Below, in pieces: positions 43,258 through 51,466 of a DNA stretch of 64,000 nt; position 1 is the stretch's first letter; every line of letters begins with the position of its first letter. The notes beneath the pieces were generated by a model. That model was given only the letters and a program-made list of their open reading frames with translations, searched no databases and was not told the DNA's origin. This DNA is from Mucilaginibacter psychrotolerans (lineage in GTDB: Bacteria > Bacteroidota > Bacteroidia > Sphingobacteriales > Sphingobacteriaceae): NCBI RefSeq assembly GCF_004519315.1, contig NZ_SOZE01000026.1:1-64000 (forward strand). Reading direction: 5' to 3'. The position numbers were made by a program, and so were the translations under genes.

Positions 43258-44034
43258 ATGGTAACACAAGCACAGGTAGAAGATTTTATACTGAACGGGC
43301 ATAAGGAATACATACCCCATGTGTCACTGGATTGCGCCATATTCGGCTACCACGAGCAACAATTAAAGCTACTGCTTATACGGCATAAGGCCGTAGATGG
43401 CTGGTGCCTGCCCGGCGGTTATATTAAACGTACCGAAAAGCTTGTGGAAGCAGCCGCCCGCAACGTAAAGGAACGCACAGGGGTAGATAACCTGTTTTTG
43501 CAGCAGTTTAAAACCTTTGGTGACCCAAACCGGGCCAAATTTGAAGAGTTTGACGAAGACAGGTGGTACGAGGTATTAGGCGTGCGCGTTGGCCGGGGCA
43601 ACTGGCTGATAGACCAAACCATCTCTGTAGGTTTTTATTCGATAACTGATTTTTCGCGCACGGTTTTGCAGCCCGATATGATGAGCATCGAATGCGATTG
43701 GTTTGATATCGACAGCCTGCCGCCCTTGGAGTTCGACCATAATGAGATGGTGCGCGAGGCCTTGCACACCATGCGCATACACCTGTACCATTACCCCATA
43801 GGCTATAATATGTTGCCCGAGAAATTTACCCTTACAGAGATACACGCTCTATACGAAACCCTGCTGGGCAAGAAACTCGACATTAGTAATTTCCCCAAGA
43901 AGCTGATAGCACTTGGCTTGCTCATAAAGCTGGACGAGAAACGCAGCATAGGCCCGCACCGCTCGCCGCATTTATACCAGTTTAATAAAGAGCGTTACCA
44001 CGAAGCATTAAGGAATGGTGTTGTGCTGAGCTAA
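43258..44034 (+). CDS. Nudix-related transcriptional regulator (NrtR/AraR-like)
   Basis: 258 residues: an N-terminal Nudix fold and a C-terminal winged helix (about 175-250, FTLTEIHALYETLLGKKLDI, GPHRSPHLYQFNKERY). The Nudix box at 54-76 reads GYIKRTEKLVEAAARNVKER: the canonical REUxEE is changed to RNVKER, so hydrolase activity is doubtful. Such proteins are repressors sensing sugar or nucleotide ligands; AraR in Bacteroides and NrtR in other bacteria are known examples. Ligand here is unknown. The palindrome at 43189-43213 is the likely operator. Confidence 0.88.
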   Translation: MVTQAQVEDFILNGHKEYIPHVSLDCAIFGYHEQQLKLLLIRHKAVDGWCLPGGYIKRTEKLVEAAARNVKERTGVDNLFLQQFKTFGDPNRAKFEEFDEDRWYEVLGVRVGRGNWLIDQTISVGFYSITDFSRTVLQPDMMSIECDWFDIDSLPPLEFDHNEMVREALHTMRIHLYHYPIGYNMLPEKFTLTEIHALYETLLGKKLDISNFPKKLIALGLLIKLDEKRSIGPHRSPHLYQFNKERYHEALRNGVVLS

Positions 44035-44103
44035 CCGTGTTTAAAAAGCCGGTAACGCAAAGCACAAATAAAAGGCAAAGTGCAATCTTTAATCTATCAG
44101 CAC

Positions 44104-44330
44104 CAGTATTTTTTGATGAACAACTCATCGGGCGAATCTACGGCCATTTCAGTAGAACTGGCATCTACGCGTTTTTGATAGGTTTTGCGCATGTTCCTGC
44201 TGGCTCAGGATGTTCTTTATTTTGGATGCCAGTATTTCGAATTTGAAGGGCTTGGTCATGTAATCGCTGGTGCCTGTACCTAGCCCCTTTATCTGCCTTC
44301 ATAAATGCAGACGTTATAAACCCGGCAATC
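44104..44330 (-). pseudogene. Remnant of a response-regulator receiver domain (hybrid two-component type)
   Basis: Minus-strand fragments in three frames line up with the end of a receiver domain and its linker: GFITSAFMKADKG, then GTSDYMTKPFKFEILASKIK and NILSQQEHAQ, then TYQKRVDASSTEMAVDSPDE with LFIKKYW. DYMTKPF contains the conserved Lys-Pro; the last piece matches the linker before the AraC-type HTH in Bacteroidota hybrid regulators. Stops and frame changes break it, and the rest of the gene is absent on both sides. It lies just downstream of the phosphatase gene. Confidence 0.75.
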
Positions 44331-44337
44331 GCTCAAG

Positions 44338-45675
44338 CTATTTTAACGTTTTAAGATAACTAAGCATGTTGCCCGATAGGGGCGCGCCGATGCTTTTGAG
44401 TTTGTTGAGGTAATATTTTTTCACCTCGGGCCAGGCATAAAAGTTGGGGTAAACGGGTTTGAGGCCAGCAATAGCGGCATCCTTTTCGTTCAGCAGGCAG
44501 CGTAGCAGGTAACCGCCGGTGTTGTTTTTATACAATATCCACTGCACGTTGGCGCTCAGCGGTATCACCTTGGCCGATTCCCAGTTTTTGTTGATGAGCT
44601 GGATGTAAGTACCCACTTTATCCGAGCGGTTTAAGCCAAGCAGCGCGGCAAAAGGCGATATGGTTTCGGCATGGGAGAAACGCAGGTTAGCGACGATTTT
44701 TTTGCCTGCGACAAAACTATCGGTGGTTTTGAGAAAGTCGGCCAGCAGGGGCGCGGCAATTTTCACCTGTATGCCGTTAATATCGGCACCGGGGCCTTTG
44801 GTAAAAAAGTCTTCGGCAACATCAATACGGCTAAGCGTTGCCAATTCATCGCAGGTAAAAAAGCTTTGGAAGCTGAGATCATGATTGGAAAAGCCTGCTT
44901 GTTTTACTTCCTGGTTCAATGAATAAACAATGGTAGCAAAGCCAAAAAAATCATTCACAAACTGGCTTTGATTAGCCGCGCTTATGGTTTTCGTGAAATC
45001 GGCAGTAAAAAAACGGGCGGTAACGCGTGTATTCAGTTCGGCTATGCTGAGGTAGTTCTTTAAATCGTCTACTATCTTTATCCAACTGCCGTTCTTTTCA
45101 AAATCGAGGTAGCCGGGCGAGAGGTCGTAAAAGCGGAGGGTGGTATCATTGATGCCTTTCTCAATGATCGTTTGATTTCTTAGCAATGGCTGCAGGCCTT
45201 TCAAAAAAGCATCGGCGCTTTGGCGGGTGCGTATCTCTTTGGTAACAGTTACGGTAACCCTGGGCCTATCGGCAAAAACGGCTGAGTTGTTTTGATACAG
45301 GCGCGATGCAATACCCATGAGTTCGGTTACGCCCTCTGTAGAAATATTTTTGGTGTTGCCTTTTTCAACTTTATCCAACGCGAGTACCATTTTCTTTAAT
45401 TGCTGCCCTAAAACGGTCAGTGCCTTTGCGCTATCGGCCTTTGCAATCAACTGGTAAACATACGCCGAAGAAGGTGCCTTGGTTAAGTGCCGTGCACCAT
45501 GCCTGCCTACATAATTTACAAATACAGCCTTATAGCCATCCGGTATTTTTACGGTTGTGTTTTTAGGCTGCGTGTATAGTGTTTTCGTTCCTAAAAACAC
45601 GCTGTCGCATTGCTGGGCAGTAGCGGTGTTGGCTATCAAAAACAATAGCAGCAGTAAGGGTAATCGGATAGTCAT
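44338..45675 (-). CDS. Histidine-acid phosphatase (MINPP/phytase-like), exported
   Basis: About 445 residues from ATG 45675. The signal peptide is MTIRLPLLLLLFLIANTATA. The RHG motif is VNYVGRHGARHLTKAP, and the proton-donor motif RFSHAETISPFAALL gives HAE, the variant used by multiple inositol polyphosphate phosphatases instead of HD. It probably dephosphorylates phytate or other phosphate esters in the periplasm. A longer frame to 45729 adds a second hydrophobic stretch and is less likely. Confidence 0.88.
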   Translation of the reverse strand: MTIRLPLLLLLFLIANTATAQQCDSVFLGTKTLYTQPKNTTVKIPDGYKAVFVNYVGRHGARHLTKAPSSAYVYQLIAKADSAKALTVLGQQLKKMVLALDKVEKGNTKNISTEGVTELMGIASRLYQNNSAVFADRPRVTVTVTKEIRTRQSADAFLKGLQPLLRNQTIIEKGINDTTLRFYDLSPGYLDFEKNGSWIKIVDDLKNYLSIAELNTRVTARFFTADFTKTISAANQSQFVNDFFGFATIVYSLNQEVKQAGFSNHDLSFQSFFTCDELATLSRIDVAEDFFTKGPGADINGIQVKIAAPLLADFLKTTDSFVAGKKIVANLRFSHAETISPFAALLGLNRSDKVGTYIQLINKNWESAKVIPLSANVQWILYKNNTGGYLLRCLLNEKDAAIAGLKPVYPNFYAWPEVKKYYLNKLKSIGAPLSGNMLSYLKTLK

Positions 45676-45814
45676 AGGGTTTAGCAAATATAAACACAGG
45701 GGCAATAAAAAGAGCGGTTTATTCTTCAAATATATAGTGTTTGTTTCAGGAAATATTGTTCATTCCTCTTTAAATAATCGGATTTTATAATCAGTTCCCT
45801 CCCCCCTATAAACA

Positions 45815-45843
45815 CCAATGCCCGGCAAAAAGCCAGGCATTGG
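45815..45843 (-). terminator. Hairpin downstream of the Oar-like receptor gene
   Basis: CCAATGCC-C-GGC, loop AAAAA, GCC-A-GGCATTGG: an 11-bp stem with one mismatch, 25 bases after the receptor stop. No strong T-run follows on the minus strand, so the terminator call is moderate. Confidence 0.6.
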
Positions 45844-45867
45844 GTTATGGTTAAATTTTGTTTTTGT

Positions 45868-48800
45868 TTAGAATGCGTAACGCAAGCCAAACTGCATCTG
45901 CCAGCGTGAAGCAAACAGGTCAACAGAGTAAGGCACGCCCGGATCGCTAAAGGTGTATTTAGGATACGTTGTTGATGCCGAACCAAAGGCAGGGGTCGTT
46001 TTCGGAGTTAAGCCTATACTCGATGTTGAGTTGAAGGTGTTTGCCGAGAAGTAGTACTGGCCCCAGTGCTTGTTAAGCAGGTTGGTTAAGTTTACGATAT
46101 CGTATGTGAAAGTAATTACTTGTTTACGTTTGCCGCTGCCGAACTTAAAGTCTTGTGAGAAACGGAAATCTAAGTTATTGTTCCATGGCGTAAACGCAGC
46201 GTTACGCTGGGTGAACTGGCCACGACGGGTAGACAGGTATTTATCTTTATCAATAAATGCATCAAATGCTGCTGCCTGCTGCACGGCGGTTGCGCCACCG
46301 GCAACATCGCTAAAGAAGTTTACGGTTTCGCCAACCTTTGGTATGTAGGCTAAGCTAACCTGCTGACCTGTACCATCGATAGCATTTGGCAGGAAGCCGT
46401 AAGAATACGGGTTGCCCGATTGTGCGCTAAAGAAGAAAGCGAAATTAGAGGTTAAGTTGCGGTTGTTACCCCAGTTAATGTTATAGTTAACTGTTGATAC
46501 GATACGGTTACGGATATCAAAGTTTGAGTTAGCTAAACCCGGATTGTTTGGGTTAAGCGCCTGGTTTAACTGCCAGTTACTTTCCATGGAGTTACGGATA
46601 CCGTTGGTGATATCTTTAGAATGGCCATAGGTATAAGCTACCGAAGCATTTAAACCACCAATTTGTTTAGCCACCTGTGCTGTTAAGCTGTAGCGGTAAC
46701 CCTGGTTGGTGTTTGATAACAGGTAAGCGTTGGTGTATGATGAATTAACTGCCGTATTCACATATATCGGCTGCTGTTTGTTTACATCGTACGGGTAATA
46801 GGTTACCTGGTCGGTAGTGTTTACCTGTTGGAATTTCAAATCGCGGATAACTTTGGTATAAATACCTTCCACGGTGAATTTCCATTTATCGGCAGTGCTA
46901 TAATCGTAAGCAAGGTTACTGCGCCATACCTGCGGCATTTTAAAGTTGTTGTCAATTAAATCTACCTGGGTTGGGCCTGTAGATGCAGTACTAACCGGGT
47001 TTAATGTTTGCTGGTTAACAAAATTTAAACCACCGTTGTTAGGCGCTTGCACAGGGTTTGTACCCGGAGTAAATACGTATTTGTTTGAACGTTTATCAAA
47101 TGCACCGTAAGTGTTACCATTATTATAAAACGCATAACCAAACCATGCAAACGGAACACGACCTGTAAACAAACCGCTACCACCGCGTAATATGGCTGTT
47201 TGATCGCCATTGATATCATAATTAAATGATACCCTTGGGTTAATTTGCACATTACCTAAGTAATTGTTTTTGATATCAGCCGGTTTGGTGTAGGTAAAGG
47301 TAGTACCGTAGTTAGGGTCTACAGTTGCACCGGTTGTTTTGCTGCTCAATGGCTGTTTAGTAGGTACGTCTGCATAATCAAAACGTACACCTGCAGTTAA
47401 TTTAAAATTATCTGTCAGCTGTATCTCGTCCTGGCCATAAAGGCTCAACAAGTTAACTTTAAACCTGGCCGATGGATTGGCCATGATATAATCGCGGGTG
47501 TTGTTGGTATAGTTATAATTGGCACGTACACGCGATGGGTTGTTGGCCAAGAAGTTTTCAATGCTGCTGTAAGCAACACGGCCGTTCCAGGCGTTTACAA
47601 AGTTGTAAGTGATATTATAAAATTCGTTGTGTGTACCGAAGGTAAACGTGTGCTTACCTTTTGCATAGGTAAGGTTATCGGTAAACTCGGTAGTTTTCTG
47701 GCGCATATCAAATATGGAGGCCTCCCTATCGGTACCCAGGAAAATGGTGGTACCAGGCGTGCGGCCCGTGATCTCTATCTGCGGCAAAGCAGGGTTAGAA
47801 GTTGGGTCGCGGAAATCATGTACGTTTGAATATCCTAATACCAAACTATTGCTCACGCTATTGCTAAACCTCGATTTTAATTCGGCAACAGTTGATGATG
47901 AGTTGTTGTGCGATACGTAATCGATACCGCCGAAACGGAAGTTCTGCTGATCGCGCTCTAAGTTGGTTGCGGTAGAGCTAATGGTGTTGTTACGTAAAGT
48001 CAACTGGTTTTTATCATTGATGTTCCAATCGATACGGTTAAAGTATTTGTTCGATTTTGAGTAGATCGACGTGTTGTTGTAAGTACCCGGATCAAAGCCG
48101 TAGCTGATCATCTTGGCAGAAATGTTCTGCGCATCTGTAAGGCTAAGTATATTGGCCGAACCTGCAGTACCTGCACCGGCGATAACCGGATCCTGGCGGC
48201 GGGCAATCTCTTCGTTGGTGAAGAAGAACAATTTGTTTTTGATGAGCGGGAAACCTAAACGGATACCGGTCTGATAATCATGAAACGATGATGGCAAGCT
48301 TGAGCCGTCGCCGCCCGATGCTGCTTTAGCGTTGTTTGGGCCTACTAAGAAAGCACCACGGCCGTAACCATAAATAGAACCGGTAACATCGTTGGTACCG
48401 CTGCGTGTTACAGCGTTAATACTACCACCCAATACGTTACCAATTTTGATATCGTAAGGGGCAACCAATACCTGTATATCCTGTATAGCATCTAACGATA
48501 CCGGGCTGGTGCGTGTGCTGCTACCTACCTGGCCCGATGCATTCGACTGGCCGCCTAATGATGGGCTGAAACCGATAGCATCGTTGTTGATAGCACCATC
48601 CAGCGTTACGTTGTTGTAGCGATAATTGGTACCCTGAAATGAGTTATTGTTGCTTTGTGGCGTAGTGCGGGTAAGATCCTGCAAACTGCGGTTAATGGTT
48701 GGCATGTTGCGTATCTGGCTTTGGCTGATACGGGTAGAAGCGCCTGTCTTGGTAGCACCGCCGTTTGCTACAACCTTAACCTCTTTAAGCGAGGTGGTTT

Positions 48801-49122
48801 CGTCAATCAGCAAAAAGTTGAAGCTGGCACTTCCCAGTTGCAGGGTAATATCGGTGCGCTCATCTTTTTTGTAACCTATAAATGTAGCAGTTATAACGTA
48901 CGGACCACCGGCATTAACGTTGGCAATGGTATAACGGCCATCGGTATTGGTTTGCGATCCATAGCGTGTACCAGTACTGGTGTTTACCAATGAAATGGAA
49001 ACGCCCGGCATCGATAGGCCTTTTTGGTCTACAACCTTTCCGCTAACCACAGCAGTGGTTATTTGCGCGTTTGCCGCAAGGGCAAAAAGTAATGTAATTA
49101 ATAAAAAGTATAGCTTTTTCAT
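45868..49122 (-). CDS. TonB-dependent receptor, Oar-like, with carboxypeptidase-regulatory-like domain
   Basis: 1084 residues. Signal peptide MKKLYFLLITLLFALAANA, a CarboxypepD_reg-like domain at about 25-105 (VVSGKVVDQKGLSMPGVSI), a plug domain (TRISQSQIRNMPTINRSLQD; NNDAIGFSPSLGGQSNASGQ), then a large beta-barrel with GSIYGYGRGAF and a C-terminal SRWQMQFGLRYAF ending in Phe. No SusD partner is adjacent, which fits the Oar-like class. It imports a TonB-energised ligand or acts in adhesion and secretion. Five GTTAA boxes lie upstream (49169-49241). Confidence 0.92.
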   Translation of the reverse strand: MKKLYFLLITLLFALAANAQITTAVVSGKVVDQKGLSMPGVSISLVNTSTGTRYGSQTNTDGRYTIANVNAGGPYVITATFIGYKKDERTDITLQLGSASFNFLLIDETTSLKEVKVVANGGATKTGASTRISQSQIRNMPTINRSLQDLTRTTPQSNNNSFQGTNYRYNNVTLDGAINNDAIGFSPSLGGQSNASGQVGSSTRTSPVSLDAIQDIQVLVAPYDIKIGNVLGGSINAVTRSGTNDVTGSIYGYGRGAFLVGPNNAKAASGGDGSSLPSSFHDYQTGIRLGFPLIKNKLFFFTNEEIARRQDPVIAGAGTAGSANILSLTDAQNISAKMISYGFDPGTYNNTSIYSKSNKYFNRIDWNINDKNQLTLRNNTISSTATNLERDQQNFRFGGIDYVSHNNSSSTVAELKSRFSNSVSNSLVLGYSNVHDFRDPTSNPALPQIEITGRTPGTTIFLGTDREASIFDMRQKTTEFTDNLTYAKGKHTFTFGTHNEFYNITYNFVNAWNGRVAYSSIENFLANNPSRVRANYNYTNNTRDYIMANPSARFKVNLLSLYGQDEIQLTDNFKLTAGVRFDYADVPTKQPLSSKTTGATVDPNYGTTFTYTKPADIKNNYLGNVQINPRVSFNYDINGDQTAILRGGSGLFTGRVPFAWFGYAFYNNGNTYGAFDKRSNKYVFTPGTNPVQAPNNGGLNFVNQQTLNPVSTASTGPTQVDLIDNNFKMPQVWRSNLAYDYSTADKWKFTVEGIYTKVIRDLKFQQVNTTDQVTYYPYDVNKQQPIYVNTAVNSSYTNAYLLSNTNQGYRYSLTAQVAKQIGGLNASVAYTYGHSKDITNGIRNSMESNWQLNQALNPNNPGLANSNFDIRNRIVSTVNYNINWGNNRNLTSNFAFFFSAQSGNPYSYGFLPNAIDGTGQQVSLAYIPKVGETVNFFSDVAGGATAVQQAAAFDAFIDKDKYLSTRRGQFTQRNAAFTPWNNNLDFRFSQDFKFGSGKRKQVITFTYDIVNLTNLLNKHWGQYYFSANTFNSTSSIGLTPKTTPAFGSASTTYPKYTFSDPGVPYSVDLFASRWQMQFGLRYAF

Positions 49123-49168
49123 GTGTGTTATTTAAACAGCACAAAGGTTCGGCTATAATGTTACCATA

Positions 49169-49241
49169 GTGTTAAGAATGAATTAACATTTAACACGTTG
49201 TGTAATCCAAAACAGCATATTTGTGTTAAGCCGGTGTTAAA
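49169..49241. promoter_or_regulatory. Cluster of five GTTAA/TTAAC boxes upstream of the Oar-like receptor
   Basis: GTGTTAAG, ATTAACAT, TTAACAC, GTGTTAAG and GTGTTAAA occur within 73 bases, in both orientations, 47 to 119 bases before the receptor ATG. A likely multi-site regulator binding region. Confidence 0.5.
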
Positions 49242-49296
49242 TGAGCGTTATTGCTGCAAAATACTCCTGAAAGTGTTATGCAATTGTTAGGCAAAC

Positions 49297-49899
49297 TTAG
49301 TTAGGTGGAGGCAATTGTGCAAATGCATGTTGTGTATCGTCCAGGCTCAGGTACAGGGCTTTGGCCAATAGCGGTAACTGCTGCGCATTCAATGCTTTTT
49401 TTCCGCATTCAATACGGCTCAGCAGTGCCCTGTCTATCACAATCTTTTCGGCCAGGGTGGCCTGCGAGAGGTTCAGCTCCAGCCGGTGCTCTTTTATATA
49501 TGCACCAAAATGAGGGTAGTGGCTCAAATCGGGCTTGGTTTGCGGCCCGTCTTCGGCGGTTGCCGATATGCCGGTCGGCATTGGCGGCAATAGCAGGTTG
49601 TTATCAAAAAAATGGCTAAAGTTTACCGACATCTGCTCAAACAGCTTCTCATCTATGCAGTACGTCGCTTCAGCGCGCACGTTGCGTACTTTTATTATAC
49701 CCAAGCCGCGCAGTTCCTGTATGTGTTTGTTGATGGTTTTTGCATTAAGGTTGCTTGCATAAACGGCTTGCTTGGTAAGGCAGTTGCCGTTCTCGGCTAT
49801 CATGCGCAGAATAAAAACCCGTATGGGCAAAGCAATAGCGCGGGCAAAAGCCGAAATCTGGGTATCTATTTCGCTGAAATGGGCATGCAATAAACTCAT
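49297..49899 (-). CDS. Two-headed regulator: ArsR-like winged helix plus XRE-type HTH
   Basis: About 200 residues from ATG 49899 (MSLLHAHFSEIDTQISAFAR). The first half is a winged helix (LPIRVFILRMIAENGNCLTK, LNAKTINKHIQELRGLGIIK) like ArsR-type repressors. The second half, after a linker, is a complete XRE HTH (GAYIKEHRLELNLSQATLAE, KIVIDRALLSRIECGKKALN). I start at 49899 because the longer frame to 49944 runs through the next gene's terminator. The pairing of two DNA-binding heads in one small protein is uncommon. It is flanked by two TonB-receptor loci and may control either. Confidence 0.8.
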   Translation of the reverse strand: MSLLHAHFSEIDTQISAFARAIALPIRVFILRMIAENGNCLTKQAVYASNLNAKTINKHIQELRGLGIIKVRNVRAEATYCIDEKLFEQMSVNFSHFFDNNLLLPPMPTGISATAEDGPQTKPDLSHYPHFGAYIKEHRLELNLSQATLAEKIVIDRALLSRIECGKKALNAQQLPLLAKALYLSLDDTQHAFAQLPPPN

Positions 49900-49932
49900 T
49901 GGGTAGATAGTGGTATTCGGCAACATTAAAAA

Positions 49933-49963
49933 AAGCTGCCCCATGGTTATCCCGGGGCAGCTT
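49933..49963 (-). terminator. Rho-independent terminator of the receptor-lipoprotein operon
   Basis: AAGCTGCCCC, an 11-base loop, GGGGCAGCTT, followed on the minus strand by TTTTTTTAATG. It is 20 bases past the lipoprotein stop. Confidence 0.85.
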
Positions 49964-49982
49964 CTTTAAATAATTAGTATTA

Positions 49983-51422
49983 TTATTTTACAGCACCCGG
50001 GGTTTCGTAAGGCAACGTTTGCGGGTTGAAATGAGCCCAGCCGGCTGTCCAATCGGTAGTGCCGAAAGCGCCTTTGAAAGTAACTTGCTCAAAGAAAGCA
50101 TCAGCAACTTTAGCGTTGGTGAAAGCAGCGCCGGTTAAAGCCGGAGAAGCAGCAATCTGTATAAAGTTAGGAACACCAGCCCTGGCAGCAGGAGCTATAT
50201 CAGCACCGAATTTGTAAGCATCGGTATAAATACCTGCTGCGTAAAGATCAGGAGAGAAAGTGTTTACGGCGGTAAGCAACGGGGTAACAACACCTAAAGC
50301 GGTTGCATTAGAGGCTTTGATCTGGTTGCCTTTGCTGTTGCTGCCTGCAATAAGGTTGTTAGCAAATACCGAAGTACCGGCTACTAAGTTACCCGACGCG
50401 TTTGCTGGGGCAGTACCGGCTGCATCATCATAAAATACACCTTCGGTATAACCAGCGATAACAGAGTTTAAGATGCTGATAGATGAATTACGACGGATTT
50501 GCGCGCCATGCTGAAAGTTAGCATTGATTGATGTAAAATCTGATTTTTCCTTCGGGCCTAAAATAGTCATGTTAGAGAAAACTGCAGAAGTTTGCGGGGT
50601 GATGTTTGCACCGGCACCGTTGTTGTCAGATTCGAAACCGTTTGAACCGGAGAAATCTGCAGTTGCAGCTAAGCGCTGTGCTAAACCAAACTGAACTTTA
50701 CCCGAGAAACCGAAATCTGTATCGAAATCATCATCCCAGCTATCTATAGCTAATAAGTGTTTTGCATTTACAGTACCGCCAAACCATTCGAAAGCGTCGT
50801 CGCCAGAGCGATAAACCTCAACGTAATCAATAGTGGTACCAGAGCCAACGCTGCCAAAAGTAAGGCCGTTGATTTCGTTATCGGGGCCCAATGGGATACC
50901 GGCGTACTCTATACGTACATATTTTAAAGTACCTGAGTTATCAGCAGCGTTAGTGCCGCCGTATTTACCTTTATCGGTTGCATCAGATATACCTTCTATA
51001 GATACCGAAGCACCTGCGTTGTTTGGTGCATTACCCAAAAGGATAATACCGCCCCAATCGCCCTGAGAACGGCCACCGGCTGCAACATTAGACGTAAATA
51101 CGATTGGTTTATCAACTGTACCAACGGCCTCTATTTTAGAGCCTCGGGTGATGATTAAAGCGCCTTTAGTTGCTTTATCGCCTTTGATTAGGGTGCCTGC
51201 CTGTATAGTTAAGGTAACGTTACCAGTAACAAATACATTGCCTTTTAATAAGTAGATCTTATCTGCCGACCAAGTGGTAGCAGTAGTAATATCGCCGGTT
51301 ACGGTAACAACATTAGATGTTACAGGCGGGTTTACTATCGGTTCGTCATCTACTGTTTTTTTGGAGCAGCTTGTGAAGGCTATGCTTAAGCTTAAGGCTG
51401 CCAAGAAAAATACTTTTTTCAT
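49983..51422 (-). CDS. Beta-helix-like surface lipoprotein paired with a TonB receptor
   Basis: 479 residues. MKKVFFLAALSLSIAFTSCS has a lipobox (FTSC), mature Cys19. After a short Pro/Val linker comes a domain resembling right-handed beta-helix proteins: VTGNVTLTIQAGTLIKGD, GALIITRGSKIEAVGTVDKP, then GDWGGIILLGNAP and IDSWDDDFDTDFGFSGKVQF. The Asp-rich stretch could bind a metal. It follows a TonB receptor gene by 44 bases and the pair ends with one terminator. Its place matches SusD-like partners, but it is not a SusD homologue. The ligand is unknown. Confidence 0.75.
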   Translation of the reverse strand: MKKVFFLAALSLSIAFTSCSKKTVDDEPIVNPPVTSNVVTVTGDITTATTWSADKIYLLKGNVFVTGNVTLTIQAGTLIKGDKATKGALIITRGSKIEAVGTVDKPIVFTSNVAAGGRSQGDWGGIILLGNAPNNAGASVSIEGISDATDKGKYGGTNAADNSGTLKYVRIEYAGIPLGPDNEINGLTFGSVGSGTTIDYVEVYRSGDDAFEWFGGTVNAKHLLAIDSWDDDFDTDFGFSGKVQFGLAQRLAATADFSGSNGFESDNNGAGANITPQTSAVFSNMTILGPKEKSDFTSINANFQHGAQIRRNSSISILNSVIAGYTEGVFYDDAAGTAPANASGNLVAGTSVFANNLIAGSNSKGNQIKASNATALGVVTPLLTAVNTFSPDLYAAGIYTDAYKFGADIAPAARAGVPNFIQIAASPALTGAAFTNAKVADAFFEQVTFKGAFGTTDWTAGWAHFNPQTLPYETPGAVK

Positions 51423-51466
51423 TTCTGTTTTTGTTTATAGAATATATTTATTACTGATTTAGGCTT

